A DNA stretch of 34,631 nucleotides from Candidatus Gastranaerophilales bacterium (lineage in GTDB: Bacteria; Cyanobacteriota; Vampirovibrionia; Gastranaerophilales; Gastranaerophilaceae), in the NCBI GenBank assembly GCA_944324445.1, contig CALUWL010000013.1, positions 1-34,631 of the forward strand, read 5' to 3'. The translations under genes and the position numbers were made by a program. Under the pieces are notes generated by a model, which was not told the DNA's origin, searched no databases, and saw only the letters and a list, made by a program, of their open reading frames with translations. Shown here in pieces: positions 16,041-22,612 of the stretch (its first letter is position 1; the number at the start of each line of letters is the position of its first letter).

Positions 16041-16274
16041 ATGGCAAAAGATTTAAAAGATGTAAAAAAGAAAAAGAATTGCACATTCTGTAATGATAAA
16101 ATCGATTGTTTGGATTTTAAAGATGTATCTAAATTAAAAAGATTTTTATCAGAATCAGGTAAAATTCTTCCAAGAAGAATAACAGGTACTTGTGCAAAAC
16201 ACCAAAGAATGTTATCTAATGCAGTTAAAAAAGCAAGAGAAGCTTCTTTGATGGCTTATGTGTTTGAAAATTAA
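16041..16274 (+). CDS. rpsR: 30S ribosomal protein S18, cysteine-containing form
   Basis: S18 pairs with S6 on the small subunit platform. The 77-aa protein has the family core [21 protein letters not shown]. Cys14, Cys17, Cys51 and His54 (CxxC and CxxH) suggest the zinc-binding (C+) form rather than the Cys-free paralogue; Cys23 is an extra cysteine. The start is ATG at 16041 after AAAAGGAAAA. It ends the rpsF operon before a strong terminator. Confidence 0.95.
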   Translation: MAKDLKDVKKKKNCTFCNDKIDCLDFKDVSKLKRFLSESGKILPRRITGTCAKHQRMLSNAVKKAREASLMAYVFEN

Positions 16275-16297
16275 TATTTAAGTTGATTTAATCAATA

Positions 16298-16326
16298 AAA
16301 AAAGCAGGCATTTTGCCTGCTTTTTT
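16298..16326 (+). terminator. terminator after rpsR
   Basis: AAAAAAGCAGGCA (16298-16310) pairs with TGCCTGCTTTTTT (16314-16326) across a three-base loop. Confidence 0.9.
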
Positions 16327-16360
16327 GGTTATGTTAACTTTTGTAACGAATTACATTAAG

Positions 16361-16387
16361 TTGGCAATTTTTAAATTGATATATACT
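16361..16387 (+). promoter_or_regulatory. possible promoter in the rpsR-acpS gap
   Basis: TTGGCA (16361-16366) and TATACT (16382-16387) each match consensus at five positions, but the spacer is only 15 bases. It would drive the gene-free stretch that ends in the terminator at 16503. Confidence 0.3.
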
Positions 16388-16393
16388 TTATAT

Positions 16394-16533
16394 ATATGTA
16401 AGACATAAATACCTCCCCCCTACAAGCAAAAGCTTTAACACACAAAACACACTAACTAACACACTAACCTTTTCTACACGAGAATCAAGCAAAAAGATTT
16501 TCAAAGCCCCTCAAAAATTGAGGGCTTTTTTTT
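16394..16533 (+). ncRNA. candidate small RNA (unrecognised)
   Basis: The 281 bases between rpsR and acpS hold no plausible gene, yet contain a possible promoter and, about 115 bases later, a separate terminator not needed by rpsR. The stretch between is C- and A-rich and poor in G: CCTCCCCCC at 16412-16420, a four-base-pair hairpin at 16424-16435, and three copies of AACACAC (16437, 16446, 16458), the last two inside an 11-base direct repeat. Such a G-poor single-stranded body with a CCUCC element and an intrinsic terminator is what an antisense regulator of ribosome-binding sites could look like. It matches no RNA family I recognise. Ends are approximate. Confidence 0.3.
16503..16533 (+). 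terminator. terminator upstream of acpS
   Basis: AAAGCCCCTCAA (16503-16514) pairs with TTGAGGGCTTT (16518-16528) with one bulged C, followed by a T run to 16533. It is the second terminator after rpsR, about 200 bases downstream of the first. Confidence 0.75.
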
Positions 16534-16540
16534 GATTTTA

Positions 16541-16549
16541 TGTTAGTAT
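16541..16549 (+). promoter_or_regulatory. extended -10 of acpS, leaderless arrangement
   Basis: TGTTAGTAT forms an extended -10 that ends six bases before the ATG at 16556. No Shine-Dalgarno and no clear -35 are present. Confidence 0.4.
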
Positions 16550-16555
16550 GGTTTT

Positions 16556-16897
16556 ATGTTATCGATTGGTGTAGATATTGAAGATATATCAAGGTTTAGA
16601 GATAAAAATATTGAGTTTTTGAAAAAAATTTTTACCTCAAATGAACTTGATTATTGCTTTAAAAATAAAAATTATGAACAGCATCTTTGTGCCAGATTTT
16701 GCGCAAAAGAAGCTGTTATTAAGGCTTTATCTGCATTAACCAGTAAAAAGCCTGCTTTTCTTGAAATAGAAATTTTAAAAAAAAATAATGGTGCACCTTA
16801 TATAAATATATTATCGGATGAATTCAAAAATTATGAATTTTTATTATCGATTTCGCACGAAAAAGACAAGGCTGTTGCTTTTGTTGTTGTAAAATAA
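16556..16897 (+). CDS. acpS: holo-[acyl-carrier-protein] synthase
   Basis: AcpS transfers 4'-phosphopantetheine from CoA to acyl carrier protein, activating fatty-acid synthesis. The 113-aa protein has the two family signatures: GVDIEDISRF (5-14, metal ligand Asp7) and RFCAKEAVIKAL (47-58, Glu52), plus SISHEKDKAVAFVV at the C-terminus. Length is typical. There is no Shine-Dalgarno before ATG 16556, and an extended -10 lies just upstream, so it may be translated from a leaderless mRNA. A 65-aa gene follows closely, preceded by its own AAGGAGA. Confidence 0.92.
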   Translation: MLSIGVDIEDISRFRDKNIEFLKKIFTSNELDYCFKNKNYEQHLCARFCAKEAVIKALSALTSKKPAFLEIEILKKNNGAPYINILSDEFKNYEFLLSISHEKDKAVAFVVVK

Positions 16898-16916
16898 TAA
16901 AAAAGGAGAAAGAAGT

Positions 16917-17114
16917 ATGTATAATGTTTATGTGAAAAAACAAGGCTCTTATAACCCTGATTTAATGGGGGAATATTCAAATATTAATGATGCTGTAAAA
17001 TTTGCTAATGATTTAAAGGCAAAAGATGAAACCATAAGTTATACTATTGAAGAAACTACCGGACATTTTGATAGTTATGGTGAACCTTTAGTAAATGTAG
17101 TTAAAAGAGGATAA
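16917..17114 (+). CDS. small protein of unknown function, 65 aa
   Basis: I do not recognise this protein. It is a 65-residue soluble polypeptide with a beta-alpha-beta look: MYNVYVKKQ, then a helix NDAVKFANDLKAK, then strands SYTIEETTG and LVNVVKR. There are no cysteines, membrane segment or signal. A strong AAAGGAGAAAGAAG precedes the ATG, and a terminator follows the stop directly, so it is a real expressed gene, probably cotranscribed with acpS 19 bases upstream. The link to AcpS is positional only. Confidence 0.75.
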   Translation: MYNVYVKKQGSYNPDLMGEYSNINDAVKFANDLKAKDETISYTIEETTGHFDSYGEPLVNVVKRG

Positions 17115-17124
17115 TTTTTATAGT

Positions 17125-17159
17125 ATAAAAAAGCCCCTTTTTAAAGGGGCTTTTTTTAT
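17125..17159. terminator. bidirectional terminator between the 65-aa gene and rpsA
   Basis: A long stem of A-run, GCCCCTTT / AAAGGGGC and T-run with a two-base loop. It is nearly symmetric and serves both convergent transcripts. Confidence 0.9.
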
Positions 17160-17165
17160 GATTTC

Positions 17166-18233
17166 TTATTTTTGAATATCTTTCATAGATAGGCCGATTC
17201 TGTGTTCTTGAGGAGTGAATTTTTTAATTAAAACTTCAACTTCATCGCCTAAATTAAACATAGAGTTGATATTTACTTGACCATCGCCTATTTCTGATGA
17301 AGGTAATAAGGCTTCAACTCCGGGGTAAATGTTAATAAATGCGCCAAAAGAAGTGATTTTATTAATTGTGCCTTTTATAACATCACCTTCTTTAAATTTA
17401 TCAACGATTTCTTCCCAAGGATTAGCACCCATTCTTTTTAATGAAAGAGAAATACGTTTTAGATCTTCATCTATTTTAATAATTTTTACTTCGATTTTTT
17501 GACCTAATTGTATAACATCGGAAGGATGTTTGATTCTTTCCCAAGAAATTTCAGAAATTGGCAATAATCCATCAATACCTTCGATATCAACAAATGCGCC
17601 AAAATCAGCTATTCTTACAACTTCACCTTCAACAATTTGATCAACTGCTAAACGTGATATGATTTCGTCTGCAACCATTTCTCTTTGTTGAGTATATACT
17701 TGTCTTTGAGATAATATAAGTTTATTTTTCTTAGGATCTGCTTCAAGAATTTTGACTTCAATTTCTTGGCCAACTTGCATTTCAGAAGGTGCACCTGTTC
17801 TTAGTTGGCTTGATGGGATGAATCCTCTTAAGCCTTCGATTTCAGCTATTAAACCACCTTTAACTGAAGATAAAACTTTTGCCATAACCGTTTCGTTTGC
17901 ACTTTTAAGATCAGCAAGTTTTTGCCAAGCTTGAGCACAAGAAACTTTCTTTAATGATAAAATTGCAACTTCATCATCTTCTTCGTCTTTAATTATGTAG
18001 AATTCTTTTTCATCCCATAATTTAACTATTTCATCAACATTTTTATCCGCAAAATTTGAAATTTCACGATTTGGAAGAAAAGCTTCGGTTTTAGCTCCTA
18101 TATCAACTAAAAATCCGTCTTTTTCTTTTTTTACAACGACGCCTTTTACAACGTCAGCTACGTTAATTTTGTAGGTGTAAGAATTTAAAAGCAATTTTTC
18201 AAATTCTTCATTTGACATAGTTTCGTTTGTCAT
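17166..18233 (-). CDS. rpsA: 30S ribosomal protein S1 (four S1 domains)
   Basis: S1-type protein that binds mRNA at the ribosome during initiation. The 355-aa protein has four S1/OB domains at about residues 25-97, 112-178, 198-268 and 282-352; the last two are the best conserved (GEVVRIADFGAFVDI; GTINKITSFGAFINI). This is shorter than the six-domain E. coli protein, as in many cyanobacteria and Firmicutes. The start is ATG at 18233, preceded by AAAGGAT. It lies 12 bases after ispH on the same strand. In several Firmicutes ispH and rpsA are adjacent or fused, so this pairing is known and ancient. Confidence 0.92.
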   Translation of the reverse strand: MTNETMSNEEFEKLLLNSYTYKINVADVVKGVVVKKEKDGFLVDIGAKTEAFLPNREISNFADKNVDEIVKLWDEKEFYIIKDEEDDEVAILSLKKVSCAQAWQKLADLKSANETVMAKVLSSVKGGLIAEIEGLRGFIPSSQLRTGAPSEMQVGQEIEVKILEADPKKNKLILSQRQVYTQQREMVADEIISRLAVDQIVEGEVVRIADFGAFVDIEGIDGLLPISEISWERIKHPSDVIQLGQKIEVKIIKIDEDLKRISLSLKRMGANPWEEIVDKFKEGDVIKGTINKITSFGAFINIYPGVEALLPSSEIGDGQVNINSMFNLGDEVEVLIKKFTPQEHRIGLSMKDIQK

Positions 18234-18245
18234 TTTTTATCCTTT

Positions 18246-19121
18246 CTATATTGTTTCTAATTTTTTAATTACAGCATTTATAATTGAATCAGGAGTGCTC
18301 GCTCCTGCGGTTACTCCGATGTTATTGGAGGTTTTAATGATGTTGTTAAAACTATCTAATTCATCTTGATGTTCAATGTGAATAGTCTTTGTTATTTGGG
18401 TTAAGATTTCTGCTAAGTGGGTCGTATTTGCACTCTTTTTTGAACCTACTACAACCATTAAATCAGATTCTTGTGCTAATTTTTTTGCTTCGTTTTGTCT
18501 GAGTGAAGTAGAAGGACAAATTGTGTTTTCAACTTTTAAAATTTTACAAATTTTAGATAAATAATCAACAACTTCAAAAAGATATTCTTTGGTTTGAGTT
18601 GTCTGAAGAACCAGCCCTACTTTTTTTGCAGATTTAATAGTGTTTTCTATTGCTTTAAGTGCTTCTATATCCTTTGCGACATATACATTGTTTGGATTTA
18701 TGGCACACATCTTGGCATTTGCGCAAATCGCTTTGACTTCAGGATGTTCTTTTCTTCCTAAAATAATTACAAAGTAGTCATTTTGAGCAAGTTCCATTGC
18801 CTTATTTTGGACTTTTTTTACGTCAAAACATGTTAAATCAACAAGTTCATATCCTTTTTCTTGAACTTGTTTAAATATGTCATCACTTTCACCATGACTT
18901 CTAATTATACAAATCCCTTCGCCTTTTTCAGGTAAAGTATCAATTGTTTTAATACCTAAATCATTTAATTCTGAAATTACATGAGAATTGTGAATTAATT
19001 CGCCCAAAACAGAGATAACCTTGTCAGGATTTTCATATTTTAATTTTTTTGTAGTGTCTACGGCTCTTTTTACGCCGTAGCAAAAGCCTGCATTTTTGGC
19101 TAATCTTATATTTTTATTAAT
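18246..19121 (-). CDS. ispH: 4-hydroxy-3-methylbut-2-enyl diphosphate reductase, apparent ATT start
   Basis: IspH (LytB) is the [4Fe-4S] enzyme that makes IPP and DMAPP in the last step of the MEP isoprenoid pathway. Cluster ligands are Cys14 (AGFCYG), Cys98 (LTC) and Cys202 (NTIC). Substrate residues are His44, His76 and His126, with Glu128 in HPE. The usual TCPxV is TCFDV here. The only in-frame TTG (19007) would delete 38 residues including Cys14 and AGFCYGVKRA. The frame is open back to a TGA just before 19140 and contains no ATG, GTG or TTG there. ATT at 19121 gives MNKNIRLAKNAGFCYG, the expected family N-terminus, with AAAAGGA 12 bases upstream. The result is 291 aa, the normal length. 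A frameshift or sequence error cannot be excluded. Confidence 0.85.
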   Translation of the reverse strand: MNKNIRLAKNAGFCYGVKRAVDTTKKLKYENPDKVISVLGELIHNSHVISELNDLGIKTIDTLPEKGEGICIIRSHGESDDIFKQVQEKGYELVDLTCFDVKKVQNKAMELAQNDYFVIILGRKEHPEVKAICANAKMCAINPNNVYVAKDIEALKAIENTIKSAKKVGLVLQTTQTKEYLFEVVDYLSKICKILKVENTICPSTSLRQNEAKKLAQESDLMVVVGSKKSANTTHLAEILTQITKTIHIEHQDELDSFNNIIKTSNNIGVTAGASTPDSIINAVIKKLETI

Positions 19122-19233
19122 GGCTTTGAACCATCCTTTTCAATAGAGTCAATATTTAAAAATATTGCTAATTTTATTTAAACATAAATATTTTTTTAGT
19201 ACAATATAAAAGTAAAATATTTATGGAGCATTT

Positions 19234-19866
19234 ATGGATTTTATACAAAAGGGTACCAAAGAAGATATTTTATATTGGTCTAAAAGACTCTATCAAAAGG
19301 GCATGTCGCCTGCTACAAGTGGAAATATTTCTGTAAAAACAAAAGATGGAATTCTGATTTCAGGCAGCGGGGTTTGTCTAAATGATATGGATGAAAATGA
19401 TATAGTTTTAATGGATTACAACGGTAATCTTTTGAATGGTAATAAAAAACCCTCGAGCGAAAAAATTATGCATTCTGAAATTTATACAAGAAGAGACGAT
19501 GTAAATGCTATAATACATTGTCATTGTCCTTTGATAACAGCTTTTGCTGTTGCAGGAAAAGTAATCAACAAAACAATTTTGCCTGATTTTGCGCTTTTAT
19601 TTGGCGAAATTCCTATTGTTCCGTACTTTTGTCCTTCAAGTATCGAACTTGCAACAACTGTTGGTGAATATTTTGAAAAATATTCTGCCGTTTTGTTAAA
19701 AAATCACGGTGTTGTGATTGGCGCTGATAGTCTGCAAAATGCTTTTTACAAGCTTGAATTTTTAAGAAGTTATGTTGAAACATATTTTGGAGCCGAAGTT
19801 TTAGGTGGAGCAAAGAGGCTAACAAAAAAGGATATTTTAGAAGTTAAACAAGTATACAAAAAATAA
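19234..19866 (+). CDS. class II aldolase/adducin family protein (fuculose-phosphate aldolase-like)
   Basis: This 210-aa zinc aldolase fold resembles L-fuculose-1-phosphate and ribulose-phosphate aldolases/epimerases. Metal ligands are visible: the HCH pair in IIHCHCP (about 92-98) and the later His in LLKNHGVV. The acidic catalytic residue is likely the Glu of SSEKIMHSEIY, and SGNIS (30-34) is the phosphate-binding segment. Start ATG 19234 has GGAG eight bases upstream. It is followed 11 bases later by thiC and clearly cotranscribed with it. ThiC releases 5'-deoxyadenosine, and fuculose-type aldolases act in the DHAP shunt that salvages it, so a salvage role is possible. The substrate cannot be read from the sequence. 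Confidence 0.82.
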   Translation: MDFIQKGTKEDILYWSKRLYQKGMSPATSGNISVKTKDGILISGSGVCLNDMDENDIVLMDYNGNLLNGNKKPSSEKIMHSEIYTRRDDVNAIIHCHCPLITAFAVAGKVINKTILPDFALLFGEIPIVPYFCPSSIELATTVGEYFEKYSAVLLKNHGVVIGADSLQNAFYKLEFLRSYVETYFGAEVLGGAKRLTKKDILEVKQVYKK

Positions 19867-19877
19867 CAGGAGATATA

Positions 19878-21155
19878 ATGACTACACAAATAATTGAAGC
19901 AAAACAAGGTGCAATAACAGATGAAATGTATCAAGTTGCACGAATGGAAAATGTTGATGTTGAATATATAAGGCAAAAAGTTGCTCAGGGTAGAATTGTA
20001 ATCTTGAAAAATAATAAAAGAACAGATTCTATTCCGGTTGCAGTTGGAGAAGGTTTAAAAGTTAAAATTAATGCAAATATCGGCACGTCAAATGAAAAAT
20101 CGACAATTGATCAGGAATTGGATAAAGTAAGGGTAATAGAACAAGCGGGTGCAGATGTTTTAATGGATTTATCAACTGGAAATTATGTTGATGAAACTCG
20201 TCAAGCTATTTTAAGTGCTACAAGATTGCCGGTAGGAACTGTTCCAATGTATCAAGCAGGCAAAGAAGCTCTGGATGAATTTAAAAGCATAGCTAAATTA
20301 AGTAAAGATAAACTATTCTCTGATATAGAAAAACAATGTTCAGATGGGGTTGATTTTATTACTGTGCATTGTGGTGTAACAAAATTCGTAATTGATCAGT
20401 TGGAAAAACAAAAACGCCTAACAGGAATTGTATCAAGAGGCGGAGCTATGCTTGCATGTTGGATTAAAGCAACAGGAAACGAAAATCCTTTATATGAATA
20501 TTATGATGAATTACTTGATATTGTTAAACCTTATGATGTAACTTTATCACTTGGCGACGGTTTAAGACCGGGGTGCACTGCGGATGCTGGTGATAGAGCG
20601 CAGGTAGCAGAAACCATTGTTTTGGGTGAACTTGTTAAAAGAGCACGAGAAGCTGGGGTTCAGGCTATGGTTGAAGGCCCCGGACATGTTCCACTTAATA
20701 AAATTCCATCTATGATAAAAACTATTAAGGAATTGACCGACTATGCGCCTTTATATGTTTTAGGACCTCTTGCATGTGATTGCGCCCCCGGATACGACCA
20801 TATAACATCAGCTATTGGCGGAACTTTAGCAGCTTATCATGGGGCAGATTTTTTGTGCTATGTTACTCCGGCTGAACACATAGGACTTCCAAACTCGGCA
20901 CAAGTCAAAGAAGGTATAATCACAGCGAAAATTGCGGCACACTGCGCGGATTTAGCCAGAGGAAATGCTGATGCTATAAAGAAAAACTATGAAATATCCA
21001 AAGCTAGAGTTGAATTAGATTGGAAAAAACAAATTGAAAATTCTCTTGATAAGACAGTTTTTGACGGTGTAACTCTTGCTAAAGAAGGAAAGCCTTGTAC
21101 AATGTGCGGATCATATTGTTCTATGAAACTTTTCAGAAAACATTTTGGTGAATAA
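19878..21155 (+). CDS. thiC: phosphomethylpyrimidine synthase ThiC (short form)
   Basis: ThiC is a radical-SAM enzyme that rearranges aminoimidazole ribotide to hydroxymethylpyrimidine phosphate for thiamine. The 425-aa protein lacks the long N-terminal domain of plant and proteobacterial ThiC. Conserved core segments are intact: NANIGTS, STGNY, VEGPGHVPL, GPLACDCAPGYDHI and YVTPAEHIGLP. The C-terminal cluster motif is Cys407-x2-Cys410-x3-Cys414 (CTMCGSYC) rather than the classical Cx2Cx4C. It follows the class II aldolase by 11 bases with AGGAGA before the ATG. No TPP riboswitch is apparent upstream. A benzimidazole-synthase paralogue (BzaF/BzaA-like) is the main alternative. Confidence 0.9.
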   Translation: MTTQIIEAKQGAITDEMYQVARMENVDVEYIRQKVAQGRIVILKNNKRTDSIPVAVGEGLKVKINANIGTSNEKSTIDQELDKVRVIEQAGADVLMDLSTGNYVDETRQAILSATRLPVGTVPMYQAGKEALDEFKSIAKLSKDKLFSDIEKQCSDGVDFITVHCGVTKFVIDQLEKQKRLTGIVSRGGAMLACWIKATGNENPLYEYYDELLDIVKPYDVTLSLGDGLRPGCTADAGDRAQVAETIVLGELVKRAREAGVQAMVEGPGHVPLNKIPSMIKTIKELTDYAPLYVLGPLACDCAPGYDHITSAIGGTLAAYHGADFLCYVTPAEHIGLPNSAQVKEGIITAKIAAHCADLARGNADAIKKNYEISKARVELDWKKQIENSLDKTVFDGVTLAKEGKPCTMCGSYCSMKLFRKHFGE

Positions 21156-21177
21156 TATTTAAAATTTAAAAATAAAA

Positions 21178-21206
21178 TTGACTGACAAAACTACTTACAA
21201 TATAAT
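21178..21206 (+). promoter_or_regulatory. strong promoter with a leaderless start for the 83-aa gene
   Basis: TTGACT (21178-21183), exactly 17 bases, then TATAAT (21201-21206). The ATG at 21213 begins seven bases after the -10 box, where transcription itself should begin. No Shine-Dalgarno exists. Confidence 0.65.
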
Positions 21207-21212
21207 TACTTT

Positions 21213-21464
21213 ATGCAACCACTAATTTCTGTTGAAAATGTTGAAAAAACAATTAATGAGGTTACCGCAGACATTTCGGCTTGGCGAAAGAGCATGATTC
21301 ATTACATTAAAGATGAAAATCCGGAACTGAACACTGCCATCATTGAGTTGTCTCAAAAAACAGGATTAGATCCAAAAGCATTGGCAACAGGCGCTTATGT
21401 TACTTATAAACTATTGGAAAATGAAAACAATACAGATGATGAGTTTGTTTTTAATGAAGAATAA
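21213..21464 (+). CDS. small acidic protein of unknown function, 83 aa
   Basis: I do not recognise this protein. The 83 residues are mostly helical and acidic, with a basic stretch SAWRKSMIHYIKD (about 22-34) and an acidic tail NENNTDDEFVFNEE. The segment LSQKTGLDPKALATGAYVTYKLL looks like a small helical domain. No cysteine pair, membrane span or signal is present. A near-consensus promoter ends six bases before its ATG, so it is probably well expressed from a leaderless mRNA. It is followed by the kinase-like gene on the same strand 35 bases later. Confidence 0.75.
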   Translation: MQPLISVENVEKTINEVTADISAWRKSMIHYIKDENPELNTAIIELSQKTGLDPKALATGAYVTYKLLENENNTDDEFVFNEE

Positions 21465-21493
21465 TTGGAAATTTTAATACAACAGGTTAATAA
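21465..21493 (+). promoter_or_regulatory. possible promoter of the uridine-kinase-like gene
   Basis: TTGGAA (21465-21470), 17 bases and TAATAA (21488-21493) end six bases before the ATG at 21500; no Shine-Dalgarno is visible. It repeats the geometry seen at 21178-21213, but the boxes are weaker. Confidence 0.3.
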
Positions 21494-21499
21494 TATATT

Positions 21500-22351
21500 A
21501 TGAGTCAACTTAGTAAAAGTGAAATTGAACAAGCAAAAAAAATAGCATTTATGCAGATGGTATCTCAAATTCTTGAAAATATAAGAAGTGTAATTGCGCA
21601 TGATAGAAAGCAAAAACAACCTTTAATATTAAGAATAAATGAAGCTTTTATATTCAATATTGCAAGAAAAGCAATTGTTGAAAAAGATTCAACTTTTTTG
21701 ATGTCTATAGCAGGAGAAAGTGCTTCAGGCAAAACGACTTTAGTTAAAAATGCTGCAAAGGCTTGTGTAAAATCGGATACAAATAATGTTTATACGGTTG
21801 TTTGTTGTGATGATTATTACAAAGATGCTTCAGTAGAACTTACTGCAGCAGGAAGCTATGAAAAACTTTTTGAAACAGGTTTTAGCTTTGATACACCTGA
21901 TGCAATTGATTTAGCTTTAATGAAGGAACATTTAATAAAATTAAAACAAGGAGAAGAAATATATTCTCCGTTGTATAATTTTGTAACCTGTGAAAGCAAA
22001 AAAGATACAGTGTTAAAAACCCCTGCTAAATTAATCTTAAATGAAGGATTATATGTTCTTCATGAAAGCTTGAGAGATATAATCGATGTTAAAATTTATG
22101 TTTATACACCTTTTGAAGTGATTAAAGACAGATGGTTTGCTCGTGCTACAAGCAGAGGAAAGACCGGTTTAGCAGCACAAATGCAATTCCACGATGTAAA
22201 TCAAACGGCATTTAGACATATAAGACCAACTATGGATATAGCAGATGTTGTAATTAATGGTATGACATCACAAGAATATATTGAAGATTTTATTCAAGAA
22301 CTAATAAATGCTATTATGGATGTTACCAAAAAACACAAACATCAATTATAG
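21500..22351 (+). CDS. uridine kinase/phosphoribulokinase-family P-loop kinase
   Basis: This 283-aa protein has a Walker A loop GESASGKT (72-79), then CCDDYYKD (103-109), where uridine kinases have the substrate-contacting DDFY-like motif, and LNEGLYVLHESLRDIIDVKIYV in place of the usual VEGxxxxxxxxLRxLxDxKIFV. RWFARATSRGKTG resembles the lid region RxxxRDxxxRG. It therefore belongs to the uridine kinase/PRK superfamily. The first 65 residues are a helical extension before the kinase fold. The substrate could be uridine/cytidine or another small hydroxylated molecule; the sequence does not decide. There is no Shine-Dalgarno, and a possible promoter lies close to the ATG. Confidence 0.75.
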   Translation: MSQLSKSEIEQAKKIAFMQMVSQILENIRSVIAHDRKQKQPLILRINEAFIFNIARKAIVEKDSTFLMSIAGESASGKTTLVKNAAKACVKSDTNNVYTVVCCDDYYKDASVELTAAGSYEKLFETGFSFDTPDAIDLALMKEHLIKLKQGEEIYSPLYNFVTCESKKDTVLKTPAKLILNEGLYVLHESLRDIIDVKIYVYTPFEVIKDRWFARATSRGKTGLAAQMQFHDVNQTAFRHIRPTMDIADVVINGMTSQEYIEDFIQELINAIMDVTKKHKHQL

Positions 22352-22354
22352 TTC

Positions 22355-22382
22355 TTGACAAAATATATTTATATAATATTAT
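22355..22382 (+). promoter_or_regulatory. promoter of tRNA-Gln
   Basis: Consensus TTGACA (22355-22360), 16 bases, then TATTAT (22377-22382), with the mature tRNA beginning 14 bases later. Confidence 0.6.
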
Positions 22383-22395
22383 TATAAGTGCCTGT

Positions 22396-22468
22396 TGGGG
22401 CGTCGCCAAGTGGTAAGGCACCTGGTTTTGGTCCAGGCATTTCGGAGGTTCGAATCCTTCCGCCCCAG
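22396..22468 (+). tRNA. tRNA-Gln (anticodon UUG)
   Basis: A complete cloverleaf can be folded. The acceptor arms TGGGGCG (22396-22402) and CGCCCCA (22461-22467) pair over seven bases, followed by discriminator G. The anticodon stem CCTGG/CCAGG encloses TTTTGGT, giving anticodon TTG. The T arm carries GTTCGAATC. CCA is not encoded. It has its own promoter and a hairpin just downstream. Confidence 0.97.
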
Positions 22469-22475
22469 ATTTTAC

Positions 22476-22495
22476 AAGCTCTCTTTTGAGAGCTT
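22476..22495 (+). terminator. terminator after tRNA-Gln
   Basis: AAGCTCTC (22476-22483) and GAGAGCTT (22488-22495) form an 8-bp stem with a TTTT loop; the following tract is T-rich but broken. Confidence 0.65.
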
Positions 22496-22496
22496 C

Positions 22497-22519
22497 TTAT
22501 TTATTTATTTATTTATTTA
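22497..22519. repeat. TTAT tetranucleotide run
   Basis: Five consecutive TTAT units followed by a partial unit, immediately after the tRNA terminator, in an AT-rich gap. It could vary in length between strains. No gene reads through it. Confidence 0.7.
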
Positions 22520-22612
22520 CTAATTTACTATTAAAATGTACTATTGTCTTGTATAATCATGTTATATCTTTTGATTATTTGATAATATTATAACGGTAGG
22601 AAAGGCAAACAA

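Noticed and set aside
16381-16420. On the minus strand the C-rich element reads as GGAGGT followed by ATG and an 11-codon frame.
   Set aside because: The frame is too short and low in complexity, and reads straight into the rpsR terminator with no gene behind it to regulate.
18246-19007. ispH as a truncated pseudogene starting at TTG 19007.
   Set aside because: The missing 38 residues, including the first cluster Cys, are encoded in frame immediately upstream, so the gene is intact apart from its start codon.
19142-19233. TPP riboswitch before the aldolase-thiC pair.
   Set aside because: The gap is only about 110 bases, and the conserved CTGAGA and ACC-TGATC-type elements are not present.
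22497-22519. TTAT repeat as a phase-variation switch for the downstream gene.
   Set aside because: It lies outside any reading frame and about 95 bases upstream of the ATG, with no promoter box overlapping it that I can defend.
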